The notes beneath the pieces were generated by a model. That model was given only the letters and a program-made list of their open reading frames with translations, searched no databases and was not told the DNA's origin. This document shows, piece after piece, positions 29,885 to 37,747 of a DNA stretch of 64,000 bases. Each line of letters begins with the position of its first letter. The first letter of the stretch is position 1. The translations under genes and the position numbers were made by a program. The stretch is taken from positions 124,001-188,000 of the forward strand of contig NZ_MACH01000054.1 in the NCBI RefSeq assembly GCF_001884065.1. Reading direction: 5' to 3'. The stretch is from Bacillus proteolyticus. GTDB lineage: Bacteria > Bacillota > Bacilli > Bacillales > Bacillaceae_G.

Positions 29885-31065
29885 AAGTATTTTGCTTAGG
29901 TGGAGCAGGTAAAATTTGTCGTGAAGCAATTTTAGATTTAGTTCAATTTTCATCTTTTGAGACGATTACGGTCGCCGATTTTAATGAAGAGGAAGGCCGA
30001 AAAGTAGTAGAGTGGTTAAATGATCCTCGCGTTGATTTTGTAAAAGTCGATGTGACAAATCATGAGGATACTGTTGCAAAAATGAAAGGCTATGACATTG
30101 TAATGGATGGCACGACGATAAAGTTAAATGGATTGTCCACTCGTTGTATTGCAGATGCCGGCTGTCACGGTGTGAACTTGAATGGATTTGGTGAAGAGAA
30201 TGAATCCCATTCTATATTTGTTCAAAACGGAAAAACATGTTTACCTGGTTTTGGTATGACGCCAGGTGTAACGCAAATGATGGCTATGCATGCAGCAAAT
30301 CAGCTAGATACTGTAGAGTCAGTTCGAGTAAGCCATGGCTCATATCGCCCAATTGCTTTTTCAGCATCAATTACAGAAACAACGACATATGAATATGATC
30401 CACATTTACCATCGCGTACAGTGTATGAAGGCGGTGAATTTCAGCAAGTACCTCCGTTTGCGCGCCCAAGAGAAATTGAATTACCAGCGCCTTACGGAAA
30501 AACAACGCAGTATATAATCCCGCATTCAGAAACGATTACGTTGGCGAAGGCGCTGGAGGACAAAGGTGTTGGGCTGATAGAAACGAGAGGTACTTGGCCT
30601 GAGCAAAATATGCAGCTCATTCGTGCTTTATATGATTATGGTATATTGCGTAATGATCAAATTGAAATAAATGGTGAAGAAATAGGTATTATGGATTGTA
30701 TTTCGAAGTATCTACTAAAATCGAAAGAAGGACAAGAAACAGAGCTTTATGGTTATGCACTTCATGTAGAAGTAGTAGGTATGAAAAATAATCAAAAACA
30801 AAGGCATGTGTTATATCATACACATCCGCTATCTGACGGTTCTGTAGTAGGTTGGGAGAAATTAAGAGCTTATACAAGAAATGTTGGAATCCCATTCGGA
30901 GTCGCTACAGAGTTAATTGCAAAAGGAGTAGTTAATAAAGTCGGTGTTATTACTCCTGAAGAAGCTTTTGAAAATCCACAAATCATTTTTGACGAATTAG
31001 AAAAGCGTGGTATTCATATTCATGAAGAGGTTTCTACTTACAAAGAAAATTATAACTTTGTATAA
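29881..31065 (+). CDS. Saccharopine dehydrogenase-like NAD(P) oxidoreductase in the AEP operon
   Basis: The 394-residue protein has an N-terminal Rossmann nucleotide-binding fold ([18 protein letters not shown]) and a long C-terminal domain of the saccharopine dehydrogenase/Lys9 type. It begins with GTG overlapping phnW by 4 bp, so it is translationally coupled to phosphonate breakdown. No step in the standard AEP to acetaldehyde route needs it. It may act on a related aminophosphonate or on acetaldehyde or alanine metabolism. Function is unknown. Confidence 0.75.
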   Translation: MKVFCLGGAGKICREAILDLVQFSSFETITVADFNEEEGRKVVEWLNDPRVDFVKVDVTNHEDTVAKMKGYDIVMDGTTIKLNGLSTRCIADAGCHGVNLNGFGEENESHSIFVQNGKTCLPGFGMTPGVTQMMAMHAANQLDTVESVRVSHGSYRPIAFSASITETTTYEYDPHLPSRTVYEGGEFQQVPPFARPREIELPAPYGKTTQYIIPHSETITLAKALEDKGVGLIETRGTWPEQNMQLIRALYDYGILRNDQIEINGEEIGIMDCISKYLLKSKEGQETELYGYALHVEVVGMKNNQKQRHVLYHTHPLSDGSVVGWEKLRAYTRNVGIPFGVATELIAKGVVNKVGVITPEEAFENPQIIFDELEKRGIHIHEEVSTYKENYNFV

Positions 31066-31105
31066 GTAAGGCAGTTTATGAGGTAGATATAAATGGGGTG
31101 AGGCT

Positions 31106-31888
31106 ATGTCTGTAGTAGGTGAAGAAAGAAAGCGAACAATTCTTGAGAAGGTAGAGTTTAAAGGGAAAGTAAAAGTTTCAGAATTAGCGAGAGAGTTTGC
31201 TGTATCAACAGAGACGATTCGCCGGTATTTAGAAGAATTAGATCGTGAAAAAAAGTTGAAGAAAGTGTATGGTGGAGCCGTTCAACTTCCGGGAGCTGGA
31301 ATAGAGGCACCAATGTTAGAACGAGAGATGCTGCATATAGAAGAAAAGAAAAGAATTGGGTATAAGGCAGCAACGTTTGTAGAAGATGGAGATGTTATTG
31401 CAATTGATGATGGAAGTACACCACTTCAAATGGTACCGTATCTTGTTCATCGTAAAAATTTGACGATTGTTACGAGCTCTTTCCCAGTAGCGACACAATT
31501 AATATCTTCTATTAATAAAAAGATGTTTCACGGTGAGGTTTTATTTATTGGTGGAAAAGTATCTCCAAAACATTCACGGGTGTCAGGGTCTATTTCACAG
31601 CAAGTAATCCATCAATTTCATTTTCATAAAGCATTCGTTTCGATTGATGGGTTGTTGCCAGGTTTTGGGGTTTCTAGCTTTGAATTAGAAAAGGCGAAAC
31701 TGTCAGAAGCGATGATTAAGCTAGCTGAGAAAACATATATTTTATGTGATCATACAAAGGTAGGCGTAAAAGGGAATTATAGAATAGCAGCATTTTCTCA
31801 TATTCAACATATCATTTGTGATAAGAAAATGCCTTATAGTTTTGAAGAAGAAGTCAAAAAGCATAATATTCAATGGACAATGTGCTAA
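31106..31888 (+). CDS. DeoR-family transcriptional regulator
   Basis: The 260-residue protein has an N-terminal DeoR winged helix (VKVSELAREFAVSTETIRRY). A C-terminal DeoR sensor domain (DDGSTPLQMVPYL, TIVTSSFPVA, VSIDGLLPGFGVSS) follows and usually binds a phosphorylated metabolite. It ends the AEP operon 40 bp after the preceding gene. It is the likely local repressor, perhaps sensing a phosphonate. No operator was identified. Confidence 0.85.
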   Translation: MSVVGEERKRTILEKVEFKGKVKVSELAREFAVSTETIRRYLEELDREKKLKKVYGGAVQLPGAGIEAPMLEREMLHIEEKKRIGYKAATFVEDGDVIAIDDGSTPLQMVPYLVHRKNLTIVTSSFPVATQLISSINKKMFHGEVLFIGGKVSPKHSRVSGSISQQVIHQFHFHKAFVSIDGLLPGFGVSSFELEKAKLSEAMIKLAEKTYILCDHTKVGVKGNYRIAAFSHIQHIICDKKMPYSFEEEVKKHNIQWTMC

Positions 31889-31907
31889 ATGAATTGAATA
31901 CCTCTAG

Positions 31908-31938
31908 ACTCCCGCCTAATTTTTAGGTGGGAGTTTTA
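31908..31938 (+). terminator. AEP operon terminator
   Basis: ACTCCCGCCTA / TAGGTGGGAGT stem (one G-U pair) then T residues. Confidence 0.88.
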
Positions 31939-32057
31939 CTATCAGCAAGTAACAAAATAAAAGATTTGTATTTATGCAAAAAGTGGACACATTTTCTCAT
32001 CTCGTTCATATAATTTACCAATACAAAAAAAGTTGGTCGAAGGAAAGAAGGGGAAGT

Positions 32058-32177
32058 ATGTCAGAACGGATATATAATAAACTTGTATTGTATGCAAACA
32101 TTTTGCAAAAAATTGGTGTTATTAATGAAAAGGAAAAAAGTGAAATTCTTCATACGATAGGTAAAAAAGCCCTTTGA
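32058..32177 (+). CDS. Small protein of unknown function (39 residues)
   Basis: A short frame preceded by AAGAAGGGGAAGT encodes a Lys/Ile/Leu-rich helical protein (MSERIYNKLVLYANILQ...). It has no membrane segment. A terminator overlaps its last codons, so it is a compact monocistronic unit. I recognise no family. It is somewhat like Spo0E-type helical hairpins in size but lacks the SQELD motif. Confidence 0.5.
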   Translation: MSERIYNKLVLYANILQKIGVINEKEKSEILHTIGKKAL

Positions 32178-32192
32178 GTAAAGGGTTTTTAA
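32164..32192 (+). terminator. Terminator of the 39-residue gene
   Basis: AAAAAGCCCTTT / AAAGGGTTTTT stem overlapping the stop codon. Confidence 0.8.
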
Positions 32193-32240
32193 TTTTTTAT
32201 CTATGGAAATATAAACTCAATGTAATATTCTCATTGATAA

Positions 32241-32261
32241 TGATAATGAGATTCATTATCA
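32241..32261 (+). promoter_or_regulatory. Fur box upstream of ilsA
   Basis: TGATAATGA-GAT-TCATTATCA is a perfect 9-bp-arm palindrome matching the Fur 7-1-7 consensus core. It lies about 65 bp before the ilsA start. Iron-replete repression of ilsA is expected. Confidence 0.9.
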
Positions 32262-32276
32262 TTTATTACGTTAGTA

Positions 32277-32295
32277 ATTGATAGGTATTATCAAT
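32277..32295 (+). promoter_or_regulatory. Second Fur-like palindrome upstream of ilsA
   Basis: ATTGATA-GGTAT-TATCAAT, 15 bp downstream of the first box. It is a weaker match that could allow tandem Fur binding. Confidence 0.5.
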
Positions 32296-32326
32296 TAAAA
32301 TATATATAAGACAAGGGGATATTATT

Positions 32327-34480
32327 TTGAAAAAAAGTTATATTAAAGCTCTAGTAGTAGCAACCACATTGGCTATTCCATTTGCTGCGTATTCTACTCC
32401 AGCGTTAGCAGCAATAAAAATTGAAGCAAACCAGTCGTTAGCAGCAGCCAGTGATCGCACGTATGATACTGAGATTAAAATATATAAGGATCAAAAAGAT
32501 GAGCCATCTATGGTTTCTCAGTACATAAAAAATCCTAAAGTAGCAATTGAAGACGGGAAAAAAATTGTTACTGTAACAATGCAAGATAGCGATTATTTTC
32601 AATATCTTAGAATAGAAGATAGAAACCAGCCTGGTGTATTTCATGATGTAAAAGTTTTGTCAGAAGATAAGAGGAAAAATGGGACGAAAGTAGTTCAATT
32701 TGAAATTGGTGAATTTGAGAAGAAGCATAATATGCAAATGCATATACTTATTCCAGCTATTGGATACGATCACAAATATCAAGTTCAATTTGAAATTAAA
32801 GATCCAACTGTAAGCGACAAAGAAACAGAGAAACCAGATGATAACTCTAATTCAGGCAATACGGAAACAGATAATCCAGTTGATAATCAAAATATGATAA
32901 CAGATAACAAATTAAGAGAACTTGTTAATAAAAAAGTATTTAATAGAAAAGATTTAAATACACCAATTACGAAAGAAGAGTTATTACAAGTAAAGGACTT
33001 GTTTTTAAACACGAATGAGATTCTTGATTATAGTGCATTAAAATATATGCCAAATTTAAAATCTTTAACAGTTGCGAATGCGAAGATAACAGATCCGTCG
33101 TTCTTTGCGAATTTAAAGCAATTAAATCATTTAGCTTTGCGTGGTAATGAATTTTCAGATGTAACACCACTTGTTAAGATGGATAATTTAGAATCTCTTG
33201 ATTTGAGTAATAATAAAATTACAAACGTTGCACCACTAATTGAAATGAAAAATGTAAAAAGTTTATATCTATCAGGCAACCAAATAGAAGATGTAACAGC
33301 ATTAGCGAAAATGGAACAACTAGATTACTTGAATTTAGCAGATAATAAAATTACGAATGTTGCTCCATTAAGCGCGTTGAAAAATGTAACATACTTAACT
33401 TTAGCAGGTAATCAAATTGAAGATGTGACACCACTTGCTAAAATGACTCAGCTTACAGAATTAGATTTACCTAATAATGAGTTAAAGGATATTACTCCAT
33501 TATCAAATCTAGTAAACTTACAAAAGCTTGATTTAGAAGCAAATTATATTTCAGACTTATCGCCAGTTAGTAATTTGAATAAGTTAGTATATTTAAGTTT
33601 TGTTGCAAATGAAATCCGTGATGTTAGACCAGTAATAGAACTAAGTAAGAAAGCTTATATTAATGTTCAAAACCAAAAAGTCTTTTTAGAGGATACAGAA
33701 GTAAATAAAGAAGTAAAAGTACCTATATACGAGAAAGACGGCGAGGTATCTACAAAAATCCGTCTGAAGAGTGATGGTGGTACGTATAGTAATGATGTAG
33801 TGAAATGGAGTACACCAGGTGAGAAAGTATATGAATTTGGAGTGAAAGATCCATTTGCGGATACAGGAATCTTCTTTACAGGATCTGTAATTCAAAATGT
33901 AGTAGAAAGTAAAGGAGATAACACTTCTAAAGAAGATGAAAAAGTAGAAGTAGTAGAATTTAAAGATGTACCAAAAGGACATTGGTCAGAAGAAGCAATT
34001 AATTATTTAGCGAAAGAAAATATTTTTAAAGGATATGGAAATGGACAATTTGGATTTGGGGATAATATTACCCGTGGACAAGTTGCATCTTTAGTACAAA
34101 GGTATTTGAAATTAGAAAATAAAGTAGAGCAGAAAGAAATGTTTACAGATACGAAAGGGCATATGTTTGAGCAAGATATTGCTACAGTTGCACAAGCTAG
34201 AATTATGCAAGGAGATGGTACAGGGAAGTTTCGTCCAGAAGGAGTATTAACTAGGTACGAGATGTCAGTAGTATTACAAAAAGTATTTCAGTTAAAAGCA
34301 AATGAAAGTAATTTGGAGAACTTTAAAGACGTACCAACTGGTCATTGGGCAGAAGGATATGTGAAAGCTTTAGAGGATAATAACATATCAAAAGGTGACG
34401 GGAATGGGAACTTTTTAGGGGATAATTTCGTAACACGTGAACAATATGCACAATTTTTATATAACGCAATAAAAAAATAA
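32327..34480 (+). CDS. ilsA: Iron-regulated leucine-rich surface protein IlsA (NEAT-LRR-SLH)
   Basis: The TTG start gives a 717-residue secreted protein. It has a signal peptide (to about residue 29, ending TPALAA) and a NEAT domain (~30-165) with the haem-ligand-like YDHKY motif. An acidic linker, about ten 22-residue LRR units (~205-430, consensus L..L.L..N.I.DV.PL) and an Ig-like segment follow. Three SLH domains (~540-717, FKDVPKGHWSEEAI and two repeats) dock to the cell wall. IlsA takes iron from haem, haemoglobin and ferritin and contributes to virulence in insects. The tandem Fur-type sites agree. Confidence 0.93.
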   Translation: MKKSYIKALVVATTLAIPFAAYSTPALAAIKIEANQSLAAASDRTYDTEIKIYKDQKDEPSMVSQYIKNPKVAIEDGKKIVTVTMQDSDYFQYLRIEDRNQPGVFHDVKVLSEDKRKNGTKVVQFEIGEFEKKHNMQMHILIPAIGYDHKYQVQFEIKDPTVSDKETEKPDDNSNSGNTETDNPVDNQNMITDNKLRELVNKKVFNRKDLNTPITKEELLQVKDLFLNTNEILDYSALKYMPNLKSLTVANAKITDPSFFANLKQLNHLALRGNEFSDVTPLVKMDNLESLDLSNNKITNVAPLIEMKNVKSLYLSGNQIEDVTALAKMEQLDYLNLADNKITNVAPLSALKNVTYLTLAGNQIEDVTPLAKMTQLTELDLPNNELKDITPLSNLVNLQKLDLEANYISDLSPVSNLNKLVYLSFVANEIRDVRPVIELSKKAYINVQNQKVFLEDTEVNKEVKVPIYEKDGEVSTKIRLKSDGGTYSNDVVKWSTPGEKVYEFGVKDPFADTGIFFTGSVIQNVVESKGDNTSKEDEKVEVVEFKDVPKGHWSEEAINYLAKENIFKGYGNGQFGFGDNITRGQVASLVQRYLKLENKVEQKEMFTDTKGHMFEQDIATVAQARIMQGDGTGKFRPEGVLTRYEMSVVLQKVFQLKANESNLENFKDVPTGHWAEGYVKALEDNNISKGDGNGNFLGDNFVTREQYAQFLYNAIKK

Positions 34481-34490
34481 TAAATGAGAA

Positions 34491-34530
34491 AAATACGTTA
34501 TTCTTTAATAAGAAGAATAACGTATTTTTT
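34491..34530 (+). terminator. ilsA terminator
   Basis: AAATACGTTATTCTT / AAGAATAACGTATTT long stem followed by T residues. Confidence 0.88.
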
Positions 34531-34729
34531 ATATGTACAAAATCAAGTAAGAAATAGACAGGAGTACTTATAGGTGATATGTCTATTTTTCCGAGAGGTG
34601 CTGAAACCATATTGACAAAAAGGCATTCTCGTGTGATAATTCAATTAAATTTTTAGAATAATCAAAAAACATTCCTTTTACATAGAAAGGATTTGAACAT
34701 TATATTAATATTACGCCGGGGGTGACGAA

Positions 34730-35359
34730 ATGTTATTTTTTCTGAAGAAATGGAACGAATTAAAAGATGTGAAGGCAGAACTGGCACTTCGCGATTGGTT
34801 TTATGGTACAAAAATTAGTTTATCGATGTGTACGTCAAAAGAGCCATTAACATTTTTGATAAATGTAGAGGGAAGAGATAAAGGAGTATTTTCTGAAGAA
34901 GACTTTATTGTAGTAAATTGCATGTGTGAGCCAGTATTTGAAAACGAAGAAAAACCAGCTTCAGAGTCGTTTATGCATGCGGATATTTATAAAAAAAGCA
35001 GTGCAGAATGTATTTTGCAAGTACAGACTGTAGATAGTCATTTAATGTCAGAGCTATATGGGAAAGAAGGAGAAGTAACATTCGAAAAACGCAGCGTGGA
35101 ACGTGTTTTTGGCAAAGAAGGCATTACAGAAATGACAATTCCAATTGTAGAAGATGAAAAAAAATTCGCTGATTTATTGGAAAGTAATGTTCCGAATTTT
35201 ACTGAAGGTGGAGGAGTAGTCCTTGTTCATAATTACGGAATGATTGTGTGGGGAAAATCACCAGAAGAAGCGAAAAAATGGTTGGAAGGTATAGAATATT
35301 TAATGAACTATCACGTAAAGCTTTTAATGATAAAAGGGGCAAAAAGTTCTGTTATATAA
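34730..35359 (+). CDS. Degenerate class II aldolase/MtnB-like protein
   Basis: The 209-residue protein aligns by eye with methylthioribulose-1-phosphate dehydratase (shared LALRDWF, TVDSHLMSELYG and GMIVWGKSPEEA segments). The expected Zn-ligand pair HxH before TVD is QVQ here. The later HG dyad is replaced by HNYG. The N-terminal glycine-rich phosphate loop (SGNLS type) is altered to KISLSM. It is therefore probably not a working dehydratase. The gene has GGGGGTGAC as ribosome site and intact coding, so a non-catalytic role is possible. Confidence 0.7.
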   Translation: MLFFLKKWNELKDVKAELALRDWFYGTKISLSMCTSKEPLTFLINVEGRDKGVFSEEDFIVVNCMCEPVFENEEKPASESFMHADIYKKSSAECILQVQTVDSHLMSELYGKEGEVTFEKRSVERVFGKEGITEMTIPIVEDEKKFADLLESNVPNFTEGGGVVLVHNYGMIVWGKSPEEAKKWLEGIEYLMNYHVKLLMIKGAKSSVI

Positions 35360-35392
35360 AGGTGTATTCATAGTGGTTACCATTATATAAAA

Positions 35393-35407
35393 ATGAAAGC
35401 GTTTTAA
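35393..35407 (+). promoter_or_regulatory. cre-like site upstream of the CBS-ACT gene
   Basis: ATGAAAGCGTTTTAA matches WTGNAANCGNWWNCW at 14 of 15 positions. Functional relevance is inferred. Confidence 0.35.
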
Positions 35408-35484
35408 AAGTAAATTTCACTCATAAAATATAGATCTCCTTATTATATATAGATTACATGTTGACATGTAAGGAGGAACATATT

Positions 35485-36108
35485 TTGCGAGTTAAATATC
35501 ATTTTCTGCCAAAACAGCAGGTGACATTTTGCAAAACGAATGATTCTGGTGAAAAGGCTTTGCAAATTATGAATGAAACGGGATTTCGGGCGATCCCCGT
35601 ATTAGCAGAAGATGAGAAGGAATTCACGGGGATTATTTATAAAGTAGATCTTTTAGAGAAGAAGTGTAATAGCGGATTAGAGCATGTAAGTACAGGAGAT
35701 GTGCTGGAAGATTCAAATTCGTTTATTTTTGAAAAGGATTCTTTTTTTAGAGCTTTTTACGTGATTCGTCGTCTCCCGTTTTTAGCGGTTTTAAATGAAT
35801 ATAATGAATTTGTCGGTATTTTAACACATTCTAATGTATTTGATGTTATTGAAGATTCGTTCGGTATGCGGACGGGTGGTTATATATTAACAATTGCAAC
35901 ACAAGATTGTAAGGGAACAATTAAAGAGCTGGGGACATTGTTAAAGGCATACAATATAGGTGGACTGTTTACGCTTGATAATGGTGATCAATATATTCGC
36001 CGTATTATCGTAAATATATCAGATGAGTTAAATGAAAAAAGATTAAAGCAATTAATTGAAAAGATAGAGAAAAAGGGATTTAGGGTGAGTCATGTAGATC
36101 ATATTTAA
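35485..36108 (+). CDS. cbpA: CBS-ACT protein, probable c-di-AMP-binding CbpA
   Basis: TTG start with AAGGAGGAACATA gives 207 residues. Two CBS motifs (residues ~15-65 and ~75-130, with PVLAEDEKEFTGIIYKVDLL and FVGILTHSNVFDVI) precede an ACT-like C-terminal domain (TIKELGTLLKAYNIGGL). This resembles Listeria CbpA, a cyclic-di-AMP binder. An earlier ATG at 35458 precedes the ribosome site and is rejected. K+ homeostasis is a known c-di-AMP target, which may matter given the two Ktr genes in the window. Confidence 0.7.
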   Translation: MRVKYHFLPKQQVTFCKTNDSGEKALQIMNETGFRAIPVLAEDEKEFTGIIYKVDLLEKKCNSGLEHVSTGDVLEDSNSFIFEKDSFFRAFYVIRRLPFLAVLNEYNEFVGILTHSNVFDVIEDSFGMRTGGYILTIATQDCKGTIKELGTLLKAYNIGGLFTLDNGDQYIRRIIVNISDELNEKRLKQLIEKIEKKGFRVSHVDHI

Positions 36109-36118
36109 GTTAAAAAGG

Positions 36119-36158
36119 AAAGGTAGCTATCTGTTATATGTAGATAGCTACCTTTTTT
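36119..36158. terminator. Bidirectional terminator between cbpA and the deacetylase gene
   Basis: AAGGTAGCTATCT / AGATAGCTACCTT stem with T runs, between convergent genes. Confidence 0.88.
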
Positions 36159-36175
36159 AGTACGAGAAATGAATC

Positions 36176-36946
36176 TTATTTTGAAACAGGAGGTGGAGAT
36201 AATACTAAATCAGATAAAAAAATGAAGTCTGCATGTTCGCGAACTTTAGGAATAGAAGTTTCAATAACACGTGATGTAATTTCACCTGGAGGACCAACGT
36301 GCCCGATAGCTACCATGATTGGTTTTTCTTGAATTTTTTTGATGAGTAATTGGGCTTGTCTTGAAATATGACTTGCCGTATATACATCATCAAAAAATAA
36401 TTGATTTTCAATGATAGACACCCCTAATTCTTTACCGATTTTTGGGACAACACTATTAGGATTTGTTTTACTATCTAAATAAAATAAACCGTGTTTTTTA
36501 CAGGCAGAAAGTATAAGACGTACAATCCTTTCATCAGCGGTTACTTTTGATCCCATATGATTGTTCATTCCTATTGCATGAGGTATTTCTTGAATTGCTT
36601 GTTCGAGTCGATTGTTTATTTCTTCATCGCTTAAATCTGTTGTAATCGCTTTCGGTCCAAGCCACTCTTTTTTTCCTCTAATTGGCTCCATGGGCATATG
36701 TATAATAACTTCATGCCCTTTTTTATGGGCAGCTATTGCATCTTGTTTAGTAGAAGGAAGAAATGGCATAACAGCAATAGTGAGTGGAATAGGAAGTGAT
36801 AACATCCTATCAGTTCCTTTCATATTATTGCCGAAATCATCGATGACAATAGCAACTTTATTCGTATGAGCGTTTGCTTGAATAGGAAATAGGAAGAAGG
36901 GTATGAACAGGGTGAAGACGAGAAATGTAATAGTATATTTGCGCAT
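36176..36946 (-). CDS. Divergent polysaccharide deacetylase family protein
   Basis: The 256-residue secreted protein has a signal peptide (residues 1-26, ending QANA). The DUF610-type deacetylase fold shows VAIVIDDFGNN, GHEVIIHMPMEP and MNNHMGSKVTAD, with acidic and His metal-binding positions. It likely acts on cell wall or extracellular polysaccharide, but family activity is poorly defined. A full bcr1 repeat sits 25 bp upstream of its start, so its promoter must lie within or beyond that repeat. Confidence 0.85.
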   Translation of the reverse strand: MRKYTITFLVFTLFIPFFLFPIQANAHTNKVAIVIDDFGNNMKGTDRMLSLPIPLTIAVMPFLPSTKQDAIAAHKKGHEVIIHMPMEPIRGKKEWLGPKAITTDLSDEEINNRLEQAIQEIPHAIGMNNHMGSKVTADERIVRLILSACKKHGLFYLDSKTNPNSVVPKIGKELGVSIIENQLFFDDVYTASHISRQAQLLIKKIQEKPIMVAIGHVGPPGEITSRVIETSIPKVREHADFIFLSDLVLSPPPVSK

Positions 36947-36965
36947 TTAAATATTTCCTTTCTAT

Positions 36966-37123
36966 TTTATCCCGCTATTTGCGGGCAGTAATATTCCCAC
37001 CTCAAAATTCGGCTAGAGCAAAGAAGTTAGGTGGGAGATCCACTGCCCGTAAACGCCCGATTGGTGAGGGCTAATAATCAGTTGGAGGGAGAAAAATCCC
37101 TACTGATTAAAGTTTCACTTTAT
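36966..37123. repeat. bcr1-type repeat, copy 1
   Basis: A 148-bp element (36971-37118), bounded on both sides by TTTAT, begins CCCGCTATTTGCGGGCAG and ends CTGATTAAAGTTTCAC. It is an imperfect palindrome with several nested stems. The sequence and the TTTAT duplications match the bcr1 repeat of the B. cereus group. A near-identical copy of the same length lies at 60065-60222. Confidence 0.92.
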
Positions 37124-37430
37124 CAATCATCATTATGTTTTGCGTTTTCACATAAATTAAACAAAAAATGTCGAAGAAAAGTACATTAAAAATAGAGAAC
37201 CCACTGTTTACTGAGCATTTACAAAAAAAGAAGATGAAAAAAATGTCTATTATTGCGAATGTATTTACAAAGATAGAATAATTTGTAATAATTCTCAAAG
37301 TGAGGGTAAAGATTTGTAAATTACAGGGGGAAAATGTTAAATTTTCTGATTCTTCAAATAGGATTAAATGCTTAAAGGGCTAAAGTAGAAGAGACGTTTA
37401 GAGCATGGAAGAATAATAAGGGGGATATGG
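37124..37430. other. Gap between bcr1 copy 1 and the Spo0E-like gene
   Basis: About 300 bp of AT-rich sequence. It must carry the promoter of the Spo0E-like gene. I see no convincing operator, RNA or coding frame. Confidence 0.5.
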
Positions 37431-37712
37431 ATGTTTAATGTAAAAAGGAAGTACACATTAGAAAAGCTTTCGCATGATATTCATATGAAACGTGAAGAAA
37501 TGATTCATTTAGGATTAACAAGTGGATTAAACAGTATGGAGACCATTCAAGTTAGTCAAGAATTGGACAAGCTTATCGTACAGTATCAGCGTTACAAAGA
37601 AAAACAAACACCGAAATGGATTTCAATTATAAAGGGCCCTATTTTTCAAATTGGGTATGAAGGCAAATCGAGCAATTTTTGGAGAATGCTTGTGGCTGGT
37701 TTTATGAAATAA
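37431..37712 (+). CDS. Spo0E-like sporulation regulatory aspartyl-phosphate phosphatase
   Basis: This 93-residue protein has the Spo0E family core LGLTSGLNSMETIQVSQELDKLI (overlapping pieces, residues ~27-49) with the SQELD signature. Such proteins dephosphorylate Spo0A~P and delay sporulation. The C-terminal ~35 residues are an extra basic/aromatic tail. It converges with a sporulation-type kinase gene, the opposing activity in the same phosphorelay. Confidence 0.9.
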   Translation: MFNVKRKYTLEKLSHDIHMKREEMIHLGLTSGLNSMETIQVSQELDKLIVQYQRYKEKQTPKWISIIKGPIFQIGYEGKSSNFWRMLVAGFMK

Positions 37713-37747
37713 GTATAATTATCCTTTTTGGATAAGGATAATTATAC
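37713..37747. terminator. Inverted repeat between convergent spo0E-like and kinase genes
   Basis: GTATAATTATCC / GGATAATTATAC forms a 12-bp AT-rich stem. It begins 1 bp after one stop and covers the other. There is no T tract, so termination is possible but unproven. Confidence 0.5.

Noticed and set aside
33686-33982. 98-codon minus-strand frame inside ilsA
   Set aside because: Phe/Tyr-rich translation typical of the antisense of Lys/Glu-rich coding; no ribosome site.
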